Below the pieces are notes generated by a model. The model had not been told where the DNA came from, did not search any database, and worked only from the letters and a program-made list of their open reading frames with translations. Positions 8,284-15,727 of a stretch of DNA of 64,000 bases are shown here, piece by piece; within the stretch, counting starts at the first letter, position 1; each line of letters starts with the position of its first letter. A program made the translations under genes and the position numbers. The DNA is taken from assembly GCA_030059665.1 (NCBI GenBank), contig JANVYR010000001.1:480191-544190 (forward strand), given 5' to 3'. The DNA comes from Candidatus Calditenuis fumarioli. Its GTDB lineage: Archaea > Thermoproteota > Nitrososphaeria_A > Caldarchaeales > Calditenuaceae.

Positions 8284-8598
8284 TCATCCGCATCCGGCCT
8301 CGAGGCTGATGAGGTAGGTCCTCCCCGAGTACCTTACCCTGATCGGCAGACCGTTTGAGCGGAGGAGCGCGGTGACCGCTTCCCCTCCCACCTCGACCAC
8401 CACCGGGTCGGGGAAGACGTGGGGATACTCCCGCCCGAACCTCCGGATCAGCTCCTTCCGCTCCGAGTACCTCCTGCTCGCTTCCGCGAAGGCCCTGGAG
8501 AGTCCCAACCCATCGGCGGAACGCTCGTCCAATTCCAGATCGGGCTCGACCCCCTCCACCTCCACGACCTTCAGCCTGTAGGTCCTCGCGATGTCCAC
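8284..8598 (-). CDS. Hypothetical protein, 104 residues
   Basis: I do not recognise this gene. It starts at GTG 8598, preceded by a GGTGGGGAG ribosome-binding site. Its stop lies 28 bp before the V-ATPase E start on the same strand. The sequence is soluble, acidic at first (VVEVEGVEPDLELDE), with a central helix rich in Arg and Glu (AEASRRYSERKELIRRFG) and a beta-rich end (VVVEVGGEAVTALL, IRVRYSGRTYLISLEAG). The position between a membrane protein and V-ATPase E suggests co-transcription, not function. Confidence 0.6.
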   Translation of the reverse strand: MDIARTYRLKVVEVEGVEPDLELDERSADGLGLSRAFAEASRRYSERKELIRRFGREYPHVFPDPVVVEVGGEAVTALLRSNGLPIRVRYSGRTYLISLEAGCG

Positions 8599-8622
8599 GA
8601 GCTCCCCACCGAGACTGACGCC

Positions 8623-9594
8623 TCACCGCCTCCTCAAAGCCCTGAAGGCCTTGGCAACGCAACCGACCCTCGAGCTGAGGGGGAGGGAGAAGGCGACGTT
8701 GGCGATAGAGAGGGCCAGCATCAGGAACGCGAAGAGGCCGGTCCTCCCCGTTGCGAGCAGGTACAAGGGCACCGCGAAGGGAGAGATCATGGAAGCCAGC
8801 GGACCCGCGAGGTACATCGCGAAGTACCCCAGCCTGCCGGCTTTGCTCCTCTCCCGGTCTATCTTGATCCCGAGGGCGACGACGAAGGGCCTTATCGATT
8901 TGGGGAACCACCCCGCCCGGACCATGTTGGAGAGGCCGACGTAGTAGTGGCTGAACCTGAGACCCGCGATCGCGCCGACGACGAGGTGGGCGAGGTCGTG
9001 CGTGAAGAACCAGAGGACGAACCAAGCGATCAGCTTCGCGATGTAATCGATGGGCCTCTCGAAGGTCCAGACGGTGAGGAAGAAGGCCGCCAGCAAAGCC
9101 AGGAGGCTGAGCGCGGTTCCGCGTGGAACCGATAGCTTGAGAGGGTCCCTGTAGACCGGCTTTCTTCCTCCTTCAAGGAGCGCCTTGATCGCCTCGACCC
9201 TGTACTCCAATGCTCGTTTGAGGACGAGCCTCGCTGCGGGCATGAGCAGAGGGTTAGCGCTGAGCACGAACTCCTCGACGACGCGCGTTCCACCACCGCT
9301 CGACTCCAACTTCTGGCTGTGTTCGAGCCTCGCCCCGAGGACGTCCTCGAGCACGTGAAGGCTCGTCGTATCGGTCTCCTCAAGCACCTTGAACCTGAGC
9401 GTCACAGGCTGCCCGAGCAATCTGCCTCCCACGGAGTACTCGGCACCCGCCTCGACCCTCTTGGGCCCCTCGACGACCCTCAGCGCGAACTCCTTGGGCC
9501 AGACCCGCTCGAGGTTGGAGACGTCCCTGAAGAACTCCTTGACCTTGCCTATTGGGACACCGACCTCGTACTCGAACCTCAACCTGCTCTGCAA
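8623..9594 (-). CDS. SRPBCC (START-like) domain fused to a membrane metalloprotease-like domain
   Basis: The N-terminal 150 residues resemble a polyketide-cyclase/START-like ligand-binding domain (RFEYEVGVPIGKVKEFFRD, SNLERVWP, then VVEEFVLSANPLLMP). The C-terminal half is a membrane domain with about five hydrophobic segments. One contains HDLAHLVVG (codons at 8986-9000), a variant of the zinc-binding HExxH of site-2 proteases, in which Asp replaces Glu. The TATA-like CTTATTATATC (about 9622-9635) favours a TTG start at 9594 or 9582 over the upstream frame. Substrates are unknown. The Asp substitution may mean altered or absent proteolysis. Confidence 0.6.
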   Translation of the reverse strand: MQSRLRFEYEVGVPIGKVKEFFRDVSNLERVWPKEFALRVVEGPKRVEAGAEYSVGGRLLGQPVTLRFKVLEETDTTSLHVLEDVLGARLEHSQKLESSGGGTRVVEEFVLSANPLLMPAARLVLKRALEYRVEAIKALLEGGRKPVYRDPLKLSVPRGTALSLLALLAAFFLTVWTFERPIDYIAKLIAWFVLWFFTHDLAHLVVGAIAGLRFSHYYVGLSNMVRAGWFPKSIRPFVVALGIKIDRERSKAGRLGYFAMYLAGPLASMISPFAVPLYLLATGRTGLFAFLMLALSIANVAFSLPLSSRVGCVAKAFRALRRR

Positions 9595-9648
9595 GTCACA
9601 GAGCGTTGCGGAATAACGCTGAGGATATAATAAGGATGAGACGTTCAC

Positions 9649-9914
9649 GCTACTTCATCCATGGGTAGCCTCCAAGCCTCTGTCGTGTTGCGGAACCGGT
9701 CAACAGCAGCTTCACAACGTCTTTGTGGACTTCAAGGCCACCGACCGAATTGCTTGTACCATGTCCCGAGCTGACTTTGGAATTAGGCCTGTCCCCACAT
9801 CGCATCGGTACCGACGGGTCGACGGAAAGGGGCGTCGCCATGGTATCCGCAAATTTCCAATCGCCCCCGCTTCGGTCTTCAAGCGCTCGTTAGTGCGAGG
9901 TTAGTGATGTCAAA
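9649..9914. other. Intergenic stretch before the CRISPR leader
   Basis: Short open frames exist on both strands, but none has family resemblance or convincing start signals. I see only the promoter side of the preceding leftward gene and the approach to the CRISPR leader. Confidence 0.4.
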
Positions 9915-10140
9915 AGGCAACTAAGGTAATACCATTTTTCAGCAACTGATAAGTGCTCTGAATTGAGTTGATATTGAGATTCAATTTTTCGCGCAACGAG
10001 CAGCATATATAAATCATCTATATGAAATTTTCTGAAGACTACCCCCATCATCTTAAAATAGAGGTCAAAAGATTCATCCGTGCGAAGGGGTGGCGCGGCG
10101 GGAAGTCGCGCAGAGCCCGAAAATCCCGGAATCGGGAACG
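9915..10140 (+). promoter_or_regulatory. CRISPR leader (copy 1)
   Basis: This 226-bp segment directly precedes the first CRISPR repeat. It is AT-rich in its first half and has a strong TATA box TATATAAAT at 10006-10014, which predicts a transcript start near 10035 running into the array. Its last 60 bp are GC-rich and hold two potential hairpins, 10093-10111 and 10124-10137. An equally long, nearly identical copy lies at 54534-54759. Confidence 0.88.
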
Positions 10141-10444
10141 GTGATCCCGAGAGAGGGAGTTGAAAGCTGCTACCGGGATCGGCACGTCAATCTCCTCTAC
10201 CCATGCCCACGTGATCCCGAGAGAGGGAGTTGAAAGGACGCGGAGCAGAAGATCAGAAGTGGTGCGGTCAAGAAAGTATGTGATCCCGAGAGAGGGAGTT
10301 GAAAGGATATCATTCGTGGCCATGGCCCAGATCCTTAACCTGTCCCGGGTTCTTGTGATCCCGAGAGAGGGAGTTGAAAGCGTCAGTCTGGAGGTGTCAA
10401 AAAATACGTTACCAAAAAGTGATCCCGAGAGAGGGAGTTGAAAG
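10141..10444 (+). CRISPR. CRISPR array, 5 repeats and 4 spacers
   Basis: Five identical 26-bp repeats, beginning GTGATCCCG and ending GAGTTGAAAG, lie at 10141-10166, 10211-10236, 10280-10305, 10355-10380 and 10419-10444. The four spacers are 44, 43, 49 and 38 bp. The leader on the left and the 3' end GTTGAAAG, the typical 8-nt crRNA 5' handle of archaeal arrays, fix transcription to the right. Inside the repeat, CCC and GGG arms could pair around GAGAGA. The array is short. Spacer length fits type I or III systems. The type III operon begins about 3.2 kb downstream. No adaptation genes are in the window. Confidence 0.97.
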
Positions 10445-10533
10445 TCATGGGTGGCGGCCGCGTCATCCACAGCGCTCGCTGAGTCGAACGGGCCCGTTGC
10501 ATCCGTAAATACTCGGACCGCAGGCCAGATCCG

Positions 10534-10695
10534 ATGAGCCCGCAGGATTCCGACCTCCGTTCGAGGGTCGAGAGGCTCGAGGCGGAGTTGTCCAGGTTAG
10601 CATCGAGGATGGAGCGGATCGAGTCCGAGCTCAGGGAGGTGAGGCTCGAGCTGGAGGACCTCATCTCGAAGGTCGAGGAGCTGGAGCGGAGATGA
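10534..10695 (+). CDS. Small coiled-coil protein, 53 residues
   Basis: An ATG at 10534 opens a 53-residue frame made almost wholly of heptads (for example SRVERLEAELSRLASRMER and VRLELEDLISKVEELERR), predicting one long coiled coil. A TATA-like GTAAATAC at about 10504-10511 lies 27 bp before the start, as expected for a leaderless message. Its stop overlaps the next ATG as ATGA (10692-10695), so it is coupled to the iron-transporter gene. The function is unknown. A partner or assembly role for the transporter is a guess from the coupling. Confidence 0.7.
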   Translation: MSPQDSDLRSRVERLEAELSRLASRMERIESELREVRLELEDLISKVEELERR

Positions 10696-11597
10696 GCCGC
10701 GCCAGCGAGGCCTACGACATCGAAACCGATGCGATGTTCTTCTGCGACGACGAGCACTTCGACCACAGGGTCTACAGGGAGCTCGCGAAAAGGGAGAGGA
10801 ACGGACAGCGAAGGGAGCTGCTCGAGCGTTTGGCGGAGATGGAGCGGAGGCACTACGAGTTCTGGCAGTCACTTGTCCCCTCCCACAGGCCGAAATCCAG
10901 GTCGCTCAGGTTCAGAACGATACTCCTGTTACGGGCCCTGCTGGGGTTGACGTTCGTGACGAAGCTCCTCGAGCGACACGAGTCCGAGGTCGTGAGGAGG
11001 TACAGGAGCGTGCTGGATAAGGTCGACGGTCAGGTCCGGGAGAAGGTCGAGGAGTTCCTGAGGGACGAGGAGGAGCACGAGAGGGCGCTGCTCTCGCAGA
11101 TCGATGAGCCGCTGCTCAGGTACATCGGCTTCGTAGCTCTCGGCCTCTCCGACTCGATGATCGAGGTCACAGGCGTCCATGCCGGGTTCCTCGGCGTCAC
11201 GGCGTCCACCGTTGTCGCTGGAGTCGCCGGCCTCATCGTCGGCTTCGCGGCTTCGATCTCGATGGGCGTCGCTGCCTACCTCAAGGCGAAGAGCGAGCTC
11301 AGGCAGAACCCAATTGCCTCCGGCCTCGTAACGGGCCTCGTTTACCTGCTCTCGACCGTTCTCCTCGCGCTGCCCTACTTCGCCACGCACGACATGCTCC
11401 TGGCCTTCTCGAGCTCCGTTGCGCTGGCGATCGCGATGGCGTCCTTCTTCACCTTCTACGTCGCGGTCGTCAACGACTCCAGCTTCGGGAGGGAGGTGCT
11501 GGAGAACGTGGCCCTGATAATGGGCACGGCGGCTGCGACCTTCTTCTTCGGCGAGTTCCTCGGCAACCTCTTCGGCATCCACGGATACTTCAGGTGA
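10692..11597 (+). CDS. VIT1/CCC1-family metal transporter with N-terminal ferritin-like domain
   Basis: The first 150 residues are a helical ferritin/rubrerythrin-like domain with spaced acidic and His residues (DDEHFDHRVYREL, LAEMERRHYEFW, FLRDEEEHERALL). The C-terminal half has five membrane segments of the VIT1/CCC1 family, including ALGLSDSMIEVTGVHAGFLG and IVGFAASISMGVAAYLKAKS. Such proteins move Fe(II) or Mn(II), and the ferritin-like part is thought to oxidise or sense iron, as in bacterial MbfA. It is coupled by ATGA to the preceding coiled-coil gene. Iron export or detoxification fits the peroxide-defence genes elsewhere in the window. Confidence 0.88.
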   Translation: MSRASEAYDIETDAMFFCDDEHFDHRVYRELAKRERNGQRRELLERLAEMERRHYEFWQSLVPSHRPKSRSLRFRTILLLRALLGLTFVTKLLERHESEVVRRYRSVLDKVDGQVREKVEEFLRDEEEHERALLSQIDEPLLRYIGFVALGLSDSMIEVTGVHAGFLGVTASTVVAGVAGLIVGFAASISMGVAAYLKAKSELRQNPIASGLVTGLVYLLSTVLLALPYFATHDMLLAFSSSVALAIAMASFFTFYVAVVNDSSFGREVLENVALIMGTAAATFFFGEFLGNLFGIHGYFR

Positions 11598-13065
11598 GGC
11601 CGAGTCTTTCGTTGGCTTCTTTCAGCTCCCGGAGCAGCTGCGCCCGCCACCTCGGGAAGTCTGCGCTCCTCTCCGGGTAGTTCAGGTAGTGTTTGATCAG
11701 CCTCCTGCTCTTGTTGGCGACGTAGGCCAGGGACCTGGCGAGCTTCGGCCTCTCCCTCACCCTCCTCCTCAGCTCAGCGTCCAGCAGCACCCTCAGGAAG
11801 TTCGTCAGCAGCGGGAACCTCGGGTGCTCCCGGCGCTTGATGCTCTCGATGTCGTCCTCGCTCAGGAAGTGCTTCATCCCGAAGGAGATGTCGTCGTTCG
11901 GCAGCGTCTGCAGGTACCTCCTCAGCACCTCGAACCCAGCCATCTGGTAACCGTAAACCCTCACGTACTCGACGTTGTAACCCCACAGACCGTCTTGGCT
12001 AACGTCGTTCTCCTCGATGGCCCTCACCACGTTCCTCCCGAGGATCACCGAGCCGTAAAGGGATGGACCGAGCCCACCGGCGTCGATCGGCCTCGGCATC
12101 CACGCGGCGTCGCCGACGACGACGTACCCGTTCGCGACCATGCAGTCGTTCTGCCTCCTGACGGGGACCTGCCATGTGCTGTAGGTGTTCCCCTGGTCCG
12201 GGTAACCCTCGGGCTCCCTCGGGTTCACGATCGCCCTGTTGGCCCTGACGTACTGGTCTATCAGCGAGGTCAGGTTGTCCCTCAGCCCGTATGCGGCGTT
12301 CCTCCGGTCCAGCGCGGTCTTCTGGACGCCGAGGCCTATGTTCACCTTGCTCTCCCCTTTTGGGAAGGTCCAGCAGTACCCGCCCGGCGCTAGAAACTGG
12401 TCGAGGTGGATGATGCAGTACCTCGGGTCGAACCAGGTCTCGTCCTCCACGACCCTGTCGAACTCCAAGATGTACCTGCCCGTCGCCTCCATGTCGTTCT
12501 CCTTGTCGATCTCCCTCTCCACGTAGCTCTCTATCGGGAGGTTCGACCTCAGGACGGAGGCCGAGCCCGAGGCGTCCACGACGACCTTCGCCCTCACCTC
12601 GACCGGTTCGCCGTCCCTGCTGGTCCCCTTGACGCCGACGATCCTGTTGTCCTCCGCGATGAGCTGCCTCGCGTCAACCCCGAAGAGAACCTCCACCCCG
12701 AACTTCTCCAGGTACTGGAGCTGCTTCTGAGGCCAGAGCTTCCTGTTCAGGAGGTACCCCTCTCCGTCGAAGAGGACCTTCGTCTCGTGGTCCGGCGATA
12801 TCACGAGGACCCCGTCGACCTCGTGCTCGATCTCCGGCCGCTCGTACATGATCCCCAGGTTCTCCATGACGAACTCGAGGCTCCTCTTGCTCACCGCGTC
12901 GCCGCACGTCCATCCCCTTCTGGTCTTCTTCCCGAACTCCGACCGCTCGTTCCTGTCGATCAGGACCACCCTAATGTTCTGCTTTGAGAACCTCGCGACC
13001 GCCATCGCGGTGTGCGATCCCGCTGGACCTCCTCCGACCACGACGACGTCGCAGTCGATCCGCAT
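11590..13065 (-). CDS. Geranylgeranyl reductase family flavoprotein
   Basis: The 491-residue protein opens with the FAD motif CDVVVVGGGPAGSHTAMAVA and has the later VVVDASGSASVLR and VVGDAAWMPRPIDAGGLG motifs of the geranylgeranyl reductase family. In archaea these enzymes saturate the isoprenoid chains of membrane lipids or of menaquinone. It is longer than typical members (about 400), with an extra C-terminal helical region rich in Arg. The TATA-like AGTTATTTCC about 28 bp upstream supports the ATG at 13065. The menaquinone side-chain or lipid substrate cannot be chosen from sequence. The tail overlaps the convergent transporter gene by 8 bp. Confidence 0.85.
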   Translation of the reverse strand: MRIDCDVVVVGGGPAGSHTAMAVARFSKQNIRVVLIDRNERSEFGKKTRRGWTCGDAVSKRSLEFVMENLGIMYERPEIEHEVDGVLVISPDHETKVLFDGEGYLLNRKLWPQKQLQYLEKFGVEVLFGVDARQLIAEDNRIVGVKGTSRDGEPVEVRAKVVVDASGSASVLRSNLPIESYVEREIDKENDMEATGRYILEFDRVVEDETWFDPRYCIIHLDQFLAPGGYCWTFPKGESKVNIGLGVQKTALDRRNAAYGLRDNLTSLIDQYVRANRAIVNPREPEGYPDQGNTYSTWQVPVRRQNDCMVANGYVVVGDAAWMPRPIDAGGLGPSLYGSVILGRNVVRAIEENDVSQDGLWGYNVEYVRVYGYQMAGFEVLRRYLQTLPNDDISFGMKHFLSEDDIESIKRREHPRFPLLTNFLRVLLDAELRRRVRERPKLARSLAYVANKSRRLIKHYLNYPERSADFPRWRAQLLRELKEANERLGLT

Positions 13066-13310
13066 CGTTCGCCCCTCGTCCTCGCATGGGAAATAACTTT
13101 TCCTCGATGCATGGGTGAGCGCGCTGCTATTCGTGCCTTCGTGAGAACAGAGGTAGATTCAGAAGGCGTACGTGCAATCCGATCGAGAACGCTGTCCGTG
13201 TCTGGAACGCGCGGTCTGGATGCCGACGACGTTTCCCTCGAACCTCACGCCAAGTTGATATCGAGGACCGAGGCACTCCTGTTGCCGGCGGACCGTCCAC
13301 CTCGGCGGTA

Positions 13311-13384
13311 GGGCCCGTAGCTCAGCCAGGTAGAGCGGCCGGCTCTTAACCGGTAGGTCGCGGGTTCGAATCCCGCCGGGCCCG
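13311..13384 (+). tRNA. tRNA-Lys (anticodon CTT)
   Basis: The acceptor stem GGGCCCG/CGGGCCC, anticodon stem GCCGG/CCGGT with loop CTCTTAA (anticodon CTT), and T arm GCGGG-TTCGAAT-CCCGC fold by eye. The discriminator is G. CCA is not encoded and no intron is seen. Outside the anticodon it is nearly identical to the CAT tRNA at 40799-40872. Confidence 0.94.
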
Positions 13385-13440
13385 CAATTATACCTGACTA
13401 AAGGACGGATTGACGCGTTCGAGCCCGCCAACTAGAACCA

Positions 13441-13530
13441 ACGTGTGTCGCACAGGGAGTTGAAAGTTCTCATCGACGCCCGTCGTGACTGCCTGACCAA
13501 GAATTCGGTATCTCGGAAACGGATTGAAAC
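13441..13530 (+). repeat. Degenerate CRISPR repeat pair (array remnant)
   Basis: At 13454-13466 the 13 bases AGGGAGTTGAAAG match the 3' half of the array repeat exactly. The 5' half has decayed. A second element ending CGGATTGAAAC stops at 13530. The distance between the two ends is 64 bp, equal to one repeat-spacer unit of the intact array (64-75 bp). The remnant lies immediately before the type III operon, and its second repeat ends in ATTGAAAC, so it may derive from a different repeat family. Confidence 0.5.
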
Positions 13531-13620
13531 TTGGGGAACGGCAGCGTGTGTTTCGACAGGCAGACTGGTTCGACCGGTATACTCCGATATGAGCTGTTGA
13601 GGGAATCACCAGATCCTATT

Positions 13621-14112
13621 ATGAAATTGATGGCTAAACGACAAAAACCGCATCCCCTCACTGTCAACGGTTATCTATTGGATGGGAAATTCTTTGATGC
13701 CGTGACTCAGGTGAGACCTGGGTCTGGAGGCCCCACTCTGGACGTGGACGAAACTATGCTGGATTATGCGGTAAGGATCGGCACAACCGCGCAAATTAGA
13801 GGGATCAAAGGTCATCAAATGGAGCAGCTGATGGTTTCGCTCGACTCGATCCCAGACAAAAGACTAGCTCTGCTCGTCACCGCGATCTTTGCCATGAGGC
13901 AGGCGGAGAGGAAGCAATTCAACGCAGAAGCCGCTAGGATAGTGTCGGAGGCGATGAAATACCTGTACGAGACCAATAGGGACGTTGATTCAGCGAGGGT
14001 GCTCCTCGGCTTAGCCAAGTGGGTGTACGAGGCGTCAGAGGGCCTTCAACTGAACAGGCCCGTAGGATCCGCCAAGGAATTCGTGAACCTTCTCACGGGG
14101 ACGAGGCGTTGA
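13621..14112 (+). CDS. Type III CRISPR small subunit (Cas11/Csm2-Cmr5-like)
   Basis: This 163-residue protein (ATG 13621) is helical in its C-terminal two thirds (MEQLMVSLDSIPDKRLALL, ARIVSEAMKYLYETN, ARVLLGLAKWVYEASEG), like the small Cas11 subunits that line the crRNA-target duplex in type III complexes. Sequence conservation in this family is poor, so the call rests on size, helix content and position as first gene of the operon. The frame is open further upstream to 13531, but that part lies in the CRISPR remnant and is less likely to be translated. Its stop overlaps the next TTG start as TTGA. Confidence 0.6.
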   Translation: MKLMAKRQKPHPLTVNGYLLDGKFFDAVTQVRPGSGGPTLDVDETMLDYAVRIGTTAQIRGIKGHQMEQLMVSLDSIPDKRLALLVTAIFAMRQAERKQFNAEAARIVSEAMKYLYETNRDVDSARVLLGLAKWVYEASEGLQLNRPVGSAKEFVNLLTGTRR

Positions 14113-14831
14113 CGACCAACCTACGGCCTGAGGAGGTGCTCGACCTCGACGTGCTGAAGAGGCTGACGGTCATCAGGGGAAGGCTCAGGAACGAGACGCC
14201 GCTCAGGGTAGGGATTGGTCGCGAAGGTAGGCTCGGGTCGACGTCGGACATAACCGTCATTAGAACCAAAAGTCTGTGGGGCGAGGAGGTCCCCTACATA
14301 CCAGGGTCGAGCCTGAAGGGGGTCTTCAGGTCCTTCGTCGAGCAGCTCGCGAGGTCCGGGGGTTTGCAGGTTCACGACCCATGGGACTTCGAAGCGATGG
14401 AGCGGGAGGAGCGCGGGGGCTTCTGCGTCGTCTGTGCGCTGTTCGGCAGCACAAGAGTCGCCTCGCACGTCAGGATCTACGACGCCTTTCCGCCGGAGGG
14501 CAAAGTGCCAACTATCGTTTACAAGACCGGCGTGGGCATAGACAGAGACTTCCTCGGTGCCAAGCCGAACATCCTATACACGGAGGAGTTCGTGGAGCCG
14601 GGTAACGAATGGGAGTTCAGGATGGACGTGATCAACGTTCCCTTCCCTGACGGCGAAGATCCGCGGACGAGGTACCTGAAGGAGCTCCTAGACTCTCTGA
14701 AAACGATGGGGCTCCAGGTTGGTGCCAGGAAGAGCGTCGGAATGGGCCTGGTCAAACTGGTCGGGGGTACCTACGAAGTGTACGCGGTCGAGGGAGGGTC
14801 CGTCAGTAAGGTCTCGGAGGGGACGATCTGA
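14109..14831 (+). CDS. Cas7-like RAMP protein (Csm3 family), catalytic Asp present
   Basis: The 240-residue RAMP has the Csm3 pattern: strand GRLRNETPLRVGIG, then GSTSDITVIR, where the Asp aligns with the target-RNA-cleaving Asp of Csm3, then the signature YIPGSSLKGVFRS. A CVVCALFGS motif follows, likely zinc-binding and shared with its neighbours, then IDRDFLGAKP and VGARKSVGMGLVKL. It would form backbone subunits holding crRNA and cut target RNA. The TTG start at 14109 overlaps the small-subunit stop. Confidence 0.85.
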   Translation: MTTNLRPEEVLDLDVLKRLTVIRGRLRNETPLRVGIGREGRLGSTSDITVIRTKSLWGEEVPYIPGSSLKGVFRSFVEQLARSGGLQVHDPWDFEAMEREERGGFCVVCALFGSTRVASHVRIYDAFPPEGKVPTIVYKTGVGIDRDFLGAKPNILYTEEFVEPGNEWEFRMDVINVPFPDGEDPRTRYLKELLDSLKTMGLQVGARKSVGMGLVKLVGGTYEVYAVEGGSVSKVSEGTI

Positions 14832-14832
14832 G

Positions 14833-15726
14833 TTGAACGTCTACTGGACATCAGGAAGGCTGCTTCTGCGCGAGGTCGTCTTCGAGGCCGAGATGGTCAA
14901 CACGGCCCCGCTCAGGGTCGGCGTCGGAAGAACTGCACCCCTCAAAGCACCCGTTGACCTCGCGGTCATCCGGATCAGACGAAACGGAAATGCTGAGGAG
15001 CCCTACGTCCCAGGATCTTCGCTCAAGGGGGTCTTCAGGACCAACGCCGAATTACTACTTCGCTTCAAGCGTCCCCGCGTCGCGCCCTGCAGCGGCCTCT
15101 CTAAGAACACATGCATGAACGTCAAGACCATAGGCGACAAGAAATTAATGGACGCGGTACAGGATTTGCAGCAAGAGGGGAAGAGCGAGGATGCGATGAA
15201 GCTCTTCTTCGAGAACGCCTGCCTACTCTGCAAGGTCTTCGGTGCTCCCTCCTACGCGGGCAGGGTCGTCTTCCAAGACGCTTATGTCAAGGGCCCCTTC
15301 AGGCTGGGGTTCCGGACGGGCATCGCGATAGACCGGAGGACGGGTGCCGTCTTCGAAAGACAGCTCTACCAAGTGGAGTACGTCGAGCCAGGTGCCAGGT
15401 TCGGGCTCGTAGTCTCGGCGAGGAACCTCCCGAACTACGCCATAGGCCTGCTGGCGAGGGTGCTTTTCATGCTGCACCAGGGCGAGATCCGGATCGGCGG
15501 CTTCAAGACGAGGGGCTTCGGCACCGTCAGGCTGGAGAGCCCCATCTTGAGGGTGAAGAACTACGCCGGCGGACAGGACCTCGAGCCGCTGGAGGACGTC
15601 GACGCTCCCGTGAGGCTGGGCGACATCTTCTCGGTAGAGGACGGACAGCACGTCGCCCGCGGTGACCGGGCGTGGGAGGCCCTCCGGAGGTTCGCGGAGG
15701 TGTGGGACGCTGTCAAGCTCAGTTAG
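14833..15726 (+). CDS. Cas7-like RAMP protein, second paralogue
   Basis: The 297-residue protein repeats the RAMP plan: FEAEMVNTAPLRVGVGR, APVDLAVIR with the putative catalytic Asp, YVPGSSLKGVFRT, a cysteine motif CLLCKVFGAPSYAGRV and IRIGGFKTRGFGTVRL, the glycine-rich loop. It carries an insertion of about 60 residues after the PGSS motif with two more cysteines (APCSGLSKNTCMNV). The TTG start at 14833 follows the preceding stop by 1 bp. Together with its neighbours it would build the crRNA-binding filament. Confidence 0.83.
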   Translation: MNVYWTSGRLLLREVVFEAEMVNTAPLRVGVGRTAPLKAPVDLAVIRIRRNGNAEEPYVPGSSLKGVFRTNAELLLRFKRPRVAPCSGLSKNTCMNVKTIGDKKLMDAVQDLQQEGKSEDAMKLFFENACLLCKVFGAPSYAGRVVFQDAYVKGPFRLGFRTGIAIDRRTGAVFERQLYQVEYVEPGARFGLVVSARNLPNYAIGLLARVLFMLHQGEIRIGGFKTRGFGTVRLESPILRVKNYAGGQDLEPLEDVDAPVRLGDIFSVEDGQHVARGDRAWEALRRFAEVWDAVKLS

Positions 15727-15727
15727 A

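Noticed and set aside
9650..9841. Leftward 63-codon frame with a VHKDVV segment reminiscent of an IS110 transposase
   Set aside because: The resemblance is limited to a few residues, no inverted repeats or further transposase motifs are seen, and a rightward frame competes in the same bases.
10445..10533. A sixth CRISPR repeat after the last spacer
   Set aside because: No repeat-like sequence occurs after 10444. The bases lead into the promoter of the coiled-coil gene.
13111..13311. Rightward 66-codon frame ending at the first base of tRNA-Lys
   Set aside because: It has no family resemblance, the only TATA-like box nearby fits the leftward reductase gene better, and its stop overlaps the tRNA.
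13531..13620. Upstream extension of the first cas gene
   Set aside because: The bases belong to the CRISPR remnant's flank. The ATG at 13621 begins the part that looks conserved.
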